A stretch of DNA of 64,000 bases, taken from NCBI GenBank assembly GCA_009760855.2, contig WPIO01000006.1, positions 7,865,001 through 7,929,000 of the forward strand, read 5' to 3'. This DNA comes from Cristatella mucedo. Its lineage: Eukaryota; Bryozoa; Phylactolaemata; Cristatellidae. Numbering within the stretch: position 1 is the first letter of the stretch; each line of letters opens with the position of its first letter. Below the pieces are notes generated by a model that saw nothing but the letters and a program-made list of their open reading frames with translations, was not told the origin of the DNA and made no database searches. This document shows, piece by piece, positions 44,101 through 55,700 of this stretch. The position numbers and the translations under genes are program-made.

Positions 44101-47100
44101 AGTCAGGAGTGCCCGGTCAACCCACGAAGTGCCCGGTCCAACGATGCTGCGAATGGTTCTCACTCGGTGAATTCAAAGATGCTTATGTGCACGACCGGCG
44201 ATCGATGGCTGCAAGTTAGCAGCTCAGTGTCACTATACATTATGCAACACGAATGACAGCACTGTCTTCAATCTCGCGCAACAGAAACATAGCATGAACA
44301 TGGTGGTCAGCTAGTTATGTGACAAAAAAGCTGATTATTTCCACTGTCATTCAGTTGCAAAAAGAATGGCAACAGTAGCAGGTGGCAGTGAGAGGGCTAC
44401 AGACCAAAAACAGTGGTGGCATCTGAAATGCACAAATGAGCAAGCGTACCAGCCTCTAAATCAATCCAAATAAAAAATATCAATTGAATTAAGTTTGAAA
44501 TAGAGATATTCAAGTTAAGATAAGGCTCCCCCATTGTCGATTACCAACATTAAATCTCTCAATGAAGATATCGTGAAATGAACACGGACACAGGTGCCAG
44601 TTAGCAACGGAAACTAAATTCTCCACGAGTAAAAGACGAAGGGCAGCTCTAGGTTTAATAATAATAATAATAATAATGCACTTGATAAAGCGCCCTCAGA
44701 GAACTCAATCTCTTTCTAGGCGCTTCACATTTGCTGTAAACGGAAGCGGGATTGAATGGCGAGTAATATGCTTGATAAACATGAATAACATGGTTAGGTG
44801 TGACTTGCAAAGGGTCAGCATGCAAGTGTGGTTAGTGGCAGCATGCAGTGTCAGCACACATAAGCACGCGAAGGACGAATCAAAGGGACCCACTAAATGC
44901 TGTCCAAATAGGTGTGTTTTTAAGTTCTTTTTAAATGTGGTCAGGTCAGGGGATGTTCTGACGCAGGTCGGGAGAGAGTTCCAGGCTTTGGGAGCATACC
45001 AACTAAATGCACGGTCTCCAAAGGATTTGAAATTTGTACGGGGTATTTGTAGACTGTTGGATTCCGAAAAGCAGGTGGTACGATGCTTGGCCTGGTGGGG
45101 GAGTAGATCTGAGAGATAGGCTGAAGCCAAAGAATGAAGGGACCTAAAAGTGAGCGACAAAACCTTGAAGTCAATCCGTTGCTTGACTGGTAGCCAGTGC
45201 AGGTCGGCGAGAAGTGGTGTAATGTGGCAACTGCGACACTCACGAAAGAAAAGCCTAGCTGTGGAGTTTTGCACCAGCTGCAATCGCCTGATCGCACATG
45301 CTGGTTGGCCAGTAAGCAGTGAGTTGCAGAAGTCGAGACGAGATGTCACGAATGCATGGACCAACGTGGACGTGGTATCCTTATCTAAACAAGCCCAACT
45401 TTTAGCAATGTTATGAAGCTGAAAATAGGCAGATTTGACTGTGGAGCTCATATGGTCGTCTAACGAGAGGTCGCTTTGGAACATGACATCTAGATTTCGA
45501 GCTGATTCGACAGGAGATATGCTGGCAGAGCCAATTTTGAGCGTCAGTCTTTCCAATATCTGAATCACTCTGGGTTTGCCCATAACTAGTAAGATAGTTT
45601 TATCATCGTTTAGTTTTAGAGAATTTGTTTCCATCCATGTGCGGATGTCATCGATACATGCAGCGAGATAAGAGAATTTGAGGTGCTCGAAGGCTGGGAG
45701 AGATCAAAGCAAAGGTACAACTGAGTGTCATCTGCATAGAAGTGAAAGCCTAGATTGTGCTTGGCAATCACATCAGCAAGAGGGAGAGTATAAACCGTGA
45801 AAAGAACCGGACCTAGCACGGAGCCCTGAGGTACCCCATATTTCAGAGGTACCTCAGATGATCTTTGTCCATTCACATCAATACTCTGGAGTCTCCCACT
45901 GAGATAGGACCGGAACCACTGCAGATCAGTGCCAGTGATGCCCAGGCGAGATGAGAGGTGCTCCAGAAGAACTTTGTGATCGATGGTATCAAAAGCTGCA
46001 GAAAGATCGAGCAAAACAAGCAGAGACACTACCCATTGTCTGCATTCCTGAGTAGGTCGTTGTATACCCTAAGCAATGCTGACTCTGTGGAGTAATTAGC
46101 TCTAAAGCCAGACTGGAACTTACTAGCAAGGTGTGAGGTTTCGATATATGAGTTCAGCTGGTCCGCCACGACCCGTTCCAGTGTCTTTGATAGGAATGGT
46201 AGAAGGGAGACTGGGCGGTTTCTTGTCACCGGTCGCATGAATGTGGGCAGAGCACGGGCTCACTCTGGGAATGATTAGGGTCCCTGGGAAACAACTGGCC
46301 AGATGGCCAGATGCCAGAGACCTCTGGCATGACTTCTACGTACCTGATCCTCTAGGTACCAGCTCAGAGAATAATCGGACGTGACCAGCTGTGTCACAAA
46401 GCGGCTAGCGGTCTGCCAAAGAAAAAGGCATGCCGGTTGCTAGGACTCTCACTCCGTCGCACTCGGTTACATCGATCTGCCGAGTAACTCACCGGGCGAC
46501 AGGACGTTAGCCGATAATAGAGCACTTCACAAGGTCAGTCATGTGGACATGGATCATAAATGTTGCACACGACCCGGTTCAGGCCGACGACGCGGTTCAG
46601 CAGAAGGACGAATTGCAACGCCCAGAGAACAGCCTTAATTGTTAGGGGTATGATGTGGCACATAGTTGAGGCTACATATGTCAGCCACTGCACTCGAATA
46701 CCCGTATGATGTGACCAATGGATGAATGATGCGATATAATAACTAAGCAGACACAATAAACGAAGATCTCAACGATGCCACTAGCTGGCAGCCGACATCG
46801 ACAGCAATGGACTATTTACCATCACGACTCTACTGAATCATCGGCTCAGATTTTGCAAGCCATTATCTGCCATTGATGAATCCCACACACAGCTCAGTAA
46901 GCATGAGACGTGTGCACCTGCGAAGTGCAGTGCTCTTTGCATATGGCAGTGGCTTGTTGGCGAGCTTGCCTTGCTCATTCGGTGCTAGCTAGTGACCTTG
47001 AGTGAACAGCGCCAACACGGGGGGGGGGCAGGCAAGCGAATGAAGATCATATAGGCAAACATCGCCTGTCAGATTACCTGCTGCATCGAGGTGGCAAAGC

Positions 47101-50100
47101 CGTTCCATCCATTGACATCCACCGGTTGTTCACGATGGGATGGGGTCCCCATGTTCGGCTTCCGTGAATCCGAACGCTTGTTCAACGGAGGCGGTGAGAC
47201 GGGAATCATCTCACCACCCTCCGCGTCTTGTTTAGGCCTGGAAGAAGAAAAATTCGCACAAGGCTCCACTGATATTCTAAAGTATCCAAGGTACCAGCAT
47301 CGCAACAAAATGCAATGAATGCCGTTGCTTTCGATCGAGGCAGGCTGCTCACTTGTGTCCGTTAGAGAGGCCTGCACCGCTGAAAGATCCGGCCAGCTGA
47401 AAGGCCCTTGACTGGGAAACTGAGTGGAGCAGCGTTGAGCTTCCACCGGTTACTTCCTCTGACATCGCGTGCCGACTACTTCTTTCGGGTGCTGCCTGCT
47501 GCTGGGCCAAGCTCGATTCATCTGCCAGTACAGACAGCAATGGAAGCCGATCGTCGTGATTCATTGAACGCTTTGAGGTCTCTGCTTGGCGGACACGATC
47601 TCTAGCTGACGCAGCCGGCACTCCGTCCTCTGCTAAATCGACACTGCCACTGCCAACGAGTCGCCCGCTGGGCGTTGCATCAGCATGTTTGCGTACAGGG
47701 GCCTGTTCTCCGATAGCTCGGCTCCCGACATCGAGAGAAGCCCTGACTGCAGGGGCTTTGCTGTGGCCCTCTGCTCTTTGTACTTGGCTGCTCTTTTTGC
47801 TTACAGAAACAGGTCCAGCGTAGCTAGCCTGAAAAAAGAAAGGGCAGATATTTGCTTAGTAATAAGGTCACTGGCTTCAGCCAAGCGGTTGCTCAGTTGT
47901 CTGGCAGTTGACTGCAGCATTGCAAGCTGCACGCTGCGCCACGTTTGACGTCAAAAAATTCAAGCAAAGCAGGTGGACGTCAGCATTTCTAATCTTCGAT
48001 TAAAACAATTAAATTTGAATTTCTCACATTTTTACTCATTTGCCTTTGCAAAAGCCACCATGCTGTATAGAAAAACAAGCAAAAGCAGCACACGTGAATG
48101 TGTGACTGCTAATATTTCGAATAAGAATAGTGGCTAGTATATTGAAACAAATGGTGAGTTCTTACTCTTTCAAGAACAAAATTAGTGCTTTTTAGCTTGG
48201 ATAGTTCACCGTCAAATAAATTCTATGCACTTTTAATCAATTAAAGTAGATATAATTACACACAGTACATTTTGGACGAATTGTGTCGATCTTAAGCTTA
48301 ACTTACAGGGTCAAACTTCTGCATGACCAAGTCACCCAACTTCCTCTAATGTTCATGTTGTGAGACTGCCTTTAGCTTCGTCTGAGTGAATTTTCCTTCG
48401 TGCGCCAGTATGTTCTAAAACCGTGCACGTTATAGCTAACCAATTGACAAGTTTCCTTTTCAAGCATTTCCCTAGCAAGTGCTTAGAAAGAGATTTGGTT
48501 CACTAGGGATGATATATACATTGTTCTTCTTCTTCTTACTATTATTATTATTATGCTACTTGAAGATCTTCTTCCTTTGTGATTTTTCTAGTTGAAGAAT
48601 GGTCATAAGAAAGTTGGAGCATGTAAATGAATCTGTAGAGCCTTCATAGTGAGAGGGCATTGCACAGACAGGTAGCAGGATGATGGCAGTTAGAGGGTGG
48701 TTAGCAGATGGTGGGTTACCATGGTGCTGCATAACATTCTTCAACAATTATACAGAACCAATAAATCTGAGCTGCTTGGCTCATCACGAAATAAGCAATG
48801 TGCCACAAGCCACTGGTTTCTGATATGGCCCCTATATGACGCTTCGTAATTACCACCATAAAATTAACTTCCTACATGGGTTCTTTTCGCTCGGGCTGTA
48901 AGCACTTCTACAAGTTCGAAGGCACAGTCGAATTCTTTGGGATGCCTGTCCTCTTTGGCACCCGTAAACTTGCCGATCGATCGAAACGTCGGCAACATGG
49001 TGAAATTGCATTGAAACATTCGCATTAAGTATGGTCGAAACGAGACAACGGCCGTCAGTAGATCGATCGACTACTTGATCGTTGGTGATGAGCATCTTAC
49101 CCACTCTACTTTCGAGGCCTGCTGATCGCTACCTTCATCCGAGGACGCAGCATCGGCCGCCCTGGGCGTGGGATTTTTCACCGAGCTCCGGTTTAGTCGG
49201 TGCTCGTCAGTCGGTGCTGGGGGCAAGCCACCAGACACAGTGCCGGCCACGTGCTGGTGCTGCCTTTCCGAGTTACTTCCATGAGAAACATCGGCGAAGG
49301 CATGTCCATTTTCCTTGACCTATGAAAAGAGTCGATCGTGCGCACAGGCACACTGGCACGGTTCTTGATTGCACTTCCATCTGCTGTATGAGGGGGTGAA
49401 TGTATGCTCTGGAAATCGGTGAGGTAGACGATCAGCAAGGAAATCGTACCCCAGATGCCCATGCAATCTATCTCGTGATTCCAATGAATACATTATTACT
49501 GTCAAATACACAAATAACTAACGTCTTTTGTCTAAGAACGATGAGTACTCAATTTACGATGGATTATAATCGCATAACAAGAGTGCGGCGATAATGAGTG
49601 TCAAAATGGGGAGGGTAGATAATTTTCTAGTTGGCGTTCGTAACTGCAGCGTGCATTCTCATATTTGAAATTGAACGTTAAAAGGCCAGAACTTGAACGC
49701 TTAAAAGGGTTTGAACTTAAAATGGGTTTTCAAAGGGCGGCCACTGCATTCATGCAGCTTGAGCTCTCTGTACTACGCCCGAAGAGATGACAGGCGGTTT
49801 CAGTGCTTTCTAACTTCTGTTTGATGTTGTTAAGTTGGCGCATTGAAAAGTTTAGTGGTTACTGTACAATTAAATGGCTGTGAATTAATGGTACTTCAAA
49901 TTTGCAGCTAATACATTTTTGAATAAATATCAATCAAGATCCGGCTGAAAGGAAAAGGCATTCCTACCAGAAACACTGGTTTAGCCAGAGAGACTAAATA
50001 AAAAGCAGAAGCACCACGAATTCGTAAATCTTAAGCCTCTTGTCAGGCGAACCAGCAACAACTCTCCGGAGAGACTGAGAAAGAAGCCAAAGCAATGTGA

Positions 50101-50423
50101 AAACTACCGTAATTTTACACGGGCATGAGCTAGTTTGACATAATTGTACTGCTACCGGCAGGTGCAGAATGAATAATCATCCCAGTTCCCAGTGATAGCT
50201 AGCATGCATGCACTAAGTCGTACTTTTGACCACCTGTTACTCATGCACTCTAGAACAGCTGAAGCTCACTGTGTAGGTAAAAAGCATCTGAGGCATACAT
50301 TTACAGCTACATTTACAAGGTCTATCCACTGTGCTTACGATAACGATGCTCTTTGGTGTTCTTAGCCAAATTCCTTTGATGATCTCGTAATTTTGAGAGA
50401 TAGTCGTACAATACTTAGATCAA

Positions 50424-50454
<31 letters not shown>

Positions 50455-51781
50455 CACTTGATAAAGTGCCCTCAGAGAACTCAATCTCTTTCTAAGCGCT
50501 TTACATTTGCTGCAAAGGGAAACGCGATTGGTGAGTAATATCATGCTAGATAAACAACGCGAATAACATGGTTAGGGGTGACATGCACAGGGTCAGCATG
50601 CAAATATGGTTAGTGGCAGCATGCACAGTGTCAGCATGCATAAGCACATCAAGGACGAATCACAGGGACCCACTAAATGCTGTCCTAAATAGGTGTATTT
50701 TTAAGTTCTTTTTAAATGTGGTCAAGTGAGGGGATGTTCTAACGCAAGTCGGGAGTGAGCTCCAGGCTTCGGGAGCATACGAACTAAATGTACGGTCTCC
50801 AAAGGATTTGAGCTTAGCACGAGGTATTGGTAAACTGTTGGATTCCGAAAAGCGGGTGGTATGATACTTGGCCTGGTGGGGAGTAGATCTGAGAGATAGG
50901 CTGGATCCAAAGAATAAAGTGACCTAAAAGGGTAAATGCAACCTATTGCAATATATCACTTCCACTGTATTCTCTGGCCAGATGAGGCTGACTGATGATC
51001 ATGATCAGCTGACTGAGGCCCCATGCTGTGGCAGCCAGAGCCACCTTAGGGTACTATGTCAGGGCACCAAGGAGTGATGTCACCATGTTTAGCCTAACAA
51101 AGGGAAGCCAGCTTACGCTTCATTCATTACGTTTCATTTCATTCATTCCTTAAGCACGCAGCCTATGTAACCTATCTGCATGATTGGATCGGTGGCAAGG
51201 GTCAAACAAAGCAAGGTGGAGTGGTTACTGGTGCCAGGCTTCTTAGTATCCTGCATGCCGCTGTGCACCCGCGCGACTTCCTTCACTCCATCGCTGCGCT
51301 CAGGTTGAATGCAGACAGGATATCAATCGAGCAGTGTCAGTGCTCTCTACCAGCACACACAAAAAAGCAGTGCCACTGCTACACGGCGAGAAGCCAAGTA
51401 CGTTTAATCAGGGCATTTGCTAAAGTCCAGGCGCTGATGAACGGTTTCACGCGGTAAATGAAACCTATCAATGACACCCGGCCTGGCTAAGTAGCATCCT
51501 GCTGATTCTTCCGGTGAGCCTTGCACATGCCGAGTGGGCGCGAAAGCATGCGTAGCTGCAACTGCTGCCTACTACCACTGCAGTCTGCTACGCAGCAGCA
51601 GCCTCATTCCAGCCAGCAGGTAGAACAGTGCCGAGTAAATTATAATGATGATAATACTACTAATACGATATATGTATAGCAACCTATGAAAACTCAATCT
51701 CTTTCTGCGCACTTTATTTTAAGCTGTAAAGGAAACATGTCAACCGGTTAGTGATAAAAAGCACAGGTGTCAGCATTGGAT

Positions 51782-51850
<69 letters not shown>

Positions 51851-52658
51851 ACACAAGGAAAGATTCAAACGGACCCAGAAGATGTGATGGTGCACTAGGT
51901 AAGGCGGTTGATTTTTACCGACCTCGGTCCCGATGTCGTGGGCTCTAATTCTGCGATGGGCGATCATTTATCGCCAATGCAAGCGGTGGTGATTGCCTTA
52001 AAGGCTCCTCTGTCGCTATAAAAAAGAGGCTGTTAAATCAGCTAGTATTTAATTTAATTTAATTTAAGATATTATAAGGAACAAGGAAACTTGAGCTTTT
52101 TCTTAAATGTGATCAAGTCAGGTATGTCGTGACGTCAGTCTGGAGTGAGTTCTAGGCTTTGTGACCATACAGACTAAAAGCCCGCCAAAGAATTTGGGGT
52201 TGGTTGGAGGCATAGCTAAACGATTTGAGTCAGAAGAGCAGATGGTACGATGCCTAGCCTGATTGTGAAACAGTTCCGACAGGTATGACCAAGAGAATAA
52301 AGGGAGATACGAGTGAGTGACACAACCTTGTAGTCGATTCGCAGCTTGATTGGGAGCCAGTGAAGGTCAGCAAGAAGAGGTATAATGTGGCAACTTCGAC
52401 GCTCACGACAGACAAGCCTAGCTGTAGTGTTTTGCACTGACTACACAAGCCAGAAGACGTTCGAGTAGTGAGCTACAGAAGTCAGGATGGGCTCTTACAA
52501 ATGCGCGGACCGATACAAATGTGCTGACCAACTTGGATGTAGTATCCTTGTCTAGGTAGGCCTGAATGCTATGGAGCAGAAAGTAGGCAGACTTGAGAGT
52601 GGAGCTGATAAGTCTGTTGAAAAGTCACCTTGAAACAGTACACACACACGCACACACG

Positions 52659-52717
<59 letters not shown>

Positions 52718-55700
52718 TGTGCGGATTCTGCAGGAGATATGCTATCTTAACTGAGCACATTTTGAGGGTGAGGTTCTCCAACTTCTGAGTAACGCTAGGT
52801 TCGCCTCTAACTAGTAAGTTGGTTTGATTGTATTTCAATTTGGCAAGGCTTATTGCCGCTCAAGTGCAAAAGTGAGCAATAAATGCAGCACCCGAGTTGA
52901 GAAAGTTTGACGTGCTGGAAGAGAGGGAGGGATCAGATCACAGGTACAGCTGCGCGTCATCTGCATACAAATGAAAGCACAGACTGTGCTTGGTTATTAC
53001 ACCGGCAAGTGGGAGAATATAAATTGTGAACAGAAGCAGACCTAGCACAGATTTCAGGGCGGCCCAAGCGTGCGAGAGGCTGCTCTGAGGTCTGTAGCCT
53101 GTTGATATCACTGCTCTGAAGTCTCCACCTGAGATAAGATGTAAGACCATTGCAGTGCAGAGCCAGTGATGCTCAGACAAGATCAGAGATGCTCAAGAAG
53201 GACTTGGGAGGATCAAGAGTATCGAGTGCAGTCCACAGATCAGGCAAAACAAGCAGAGAGACTCTACCTAAGCCTGCATTTCTGAGAAAGATCGTCCTGC
53301 ACTCACAGCAGTGCTGACTCTATGTGGCGTGATTAGCTCTATAATCGGTCTGAAACTCAATGGCCGGGGTTAAAGTTTCGAAATAAGAGTTTAGCTGGTC
53401 CAAATCTATTCGTGTCACAGTCTTAGATTGGAACGACAGTAGAGAGACCGGGAGAAAGTTGCTGAAGCTCCCCTGGTCTAGCATTGCCTAATTAATGAGT
53501 GGCCTGCTGAGAGCTTTGTTAAAAGATGCAGGGACAAGAACCGAGTTAAAGGACACATTTATTTCGCTCGTTATGAGCAGACAACTGCGACCTCTCGTTA
53601 AACGACCATATCAGCTCCACGGTCAAATCTGCCTATTTTCAGCTTCATAATATTGCTAAAATTCGGGCTTGTTTAGATAAGGATACCACGTCTAAGTTGG
53701 TCCATGCATTCGTGACATCTCGTCTCGACTTCTGCAACTCACTGCTTACTGGCCTACCAGCATGTGCGATCAGGCGATTGCAGCTGGTGCAAAACTCCGC
53801 AGCTAGGCTTGTCTGTCGTGAGCGTCGCAGTTGCCACATTCCTCCACTTCTCGCCGACCTGCACTGGCTACCAGTCAAGCAACGGATTGACTTCAAGGTC
53901 TTGTCGCTCACTTTTAGGTCCCTTTATTCTATGGCTCCAGCCTATCTCTCCGACATACTCCCCCATCAGGCCAAGCATCGTACCACCTGCTTTTCGGAAT
54001 CCAGCAGTCTACGGTGAGCCGTGATGGCACACTAGGTAAGGTGGCTGCTTTCACGACCTCGGTGCCGAGGTCGTGGGTTCGATTCCTGCGCTGGGCGATT
54101 CTTTATCGCCACTGCAAGCGGTGGTGATAGCCGTAAAGGCTCTTCTGTCGCTATACAAAAAAGGCTGTTTAATCAGCTAGGATTTTTTTTTACAAATACC
54201 TCGTACAAACCTCAAATCCTTTGGAGACCGTGCATTTAGTTCGTATGCTCCCAAAGCCTGGAACTCCCTCCCGACCTGCGTCAGAACATCCCCTGACCTG
54301 ACCACATTTAAAAGGAACTTAAAACACACCTATTTAGGACAGCATTTAGTGGGTCCCTATGATTCGTCCTTCATGTGCTTATGCGTGCTGACACTGTGCA
54401 TGCTGCCACTAACCACATTTGCATGCTGACCCTGTGCATGTCACCCCTAACCATGTTATTAATTTTGTTTGTTTTTCAAGCATGATTTTACTTACCATTT
54501 AATTGCATTTCCATTTGCAGCAAATGTAAAGCGCCTAGAAAGATATTAAGTTTTCTGAGGGCGCTTTATCAAGTGCATTATTATTATTATTATTATTATT
54601 GAGCATCGGCAAGGTCACGGCTGGAGACGGGAGAGCTCGCCTAGAGCTTGCGGCGATGCCGTGGATTACAATAGTGAAGGCGATCTACGTACGACTGATA
54701 GCTGACAGCTAGACAAGCATGGAACAGCAGTGTCATCCTAGCTCTTGAGGCAGCTGGCAGTCTAGCCGATGGATAGAAATGTAAGAAAAGACGAATGAAA
54801 GCTGCCATGCCACACACCATGCCACAGCAGCGTACCTTGGAGTGTGGCTGCACTCTGTCATATTTCTTCTGCAGCTCTTCCAACTCGGCCTTGACATCTC
54901 GAAGTCTCTTTGTTTCAACATTCAGCTCACGATTGTGATTTTTGACGAGGAGCTCTACGTGTTTCTCCAAATCCTTTGAAATAATGGGTCAAAAATAAGA
55001 AAAGTGATAGCGAAAAAATATGCTTTAACACCAACAGTAGCCGGAGACGTGGCAGAAAGAGGCAGTGATGGTGGCAGCAGGTAACGCAGGACTTGAGTGT
55101 CAACAGCGGCAGCAGCAGTAGCAGTGGCAGCAGCAGTAGCAACGGCAACGACACCAGCAGCAAGGGTAGCATGGGCAGCAGCAGAAGGCAGCGAGAGCAG
55201 GCAGTTCGGCGGCTTTGATAGGGTGGTGGCATTGATGGCTTGGGCAGAAGCATCTGCAATGCTGTCACTGACGACAGTAGCATGTCTGGATGGCCTGCTA
55301 GCCATGAGTAGTGACCAATAGCAGTTAAGTGTTCAGGGAGCAGGCACGTAAGCTAGTCATGTTGCTGATCAGTTATAACTGACATCCCCACACATTGCAG
55401 GTAAGCTACCAATCGGAAGGATGTATGTGGCCCATTTGATTGGTTATCAAGCCAGCTCATTCCAGCAGGCAACATGCTAACAGCCAGTCGCCGGGACACA
55501 AATCTGGAGCACGAAAGGTTTTCAGGCTAGCACTTGTGAAGGTGAGGCAGGACGCGATAATGGCAGGCGAACATGCCCTTTTTGTAGCTCAGCAACACAG
55601 GTGCCATCTATCCACGAGCCGTAGTGACTGTCAAACAACGCATACCCGTATGTAGGCTAGTAGAGCAGCATTTCTTACCACAACACAGATTTCTTACCAC

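Larger units (their letters stand above)
51635..53560 (-). mobile_element. Old, diverged LINE-A copy interrupted by SINE-B and microsatellites
   Basis: Short blocks match LINE-A on the minus strand: [31 protein letters not shown] and the tail at 51640-51720. The copy is broken by an expanded GA repeat (51783-51849) in its 3' UTR, a SINE-B insertion (51883-52066) and an AC repeat (52640-52717). Many stops and indels show it is much older than the other copies. Confidence 0.8.
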
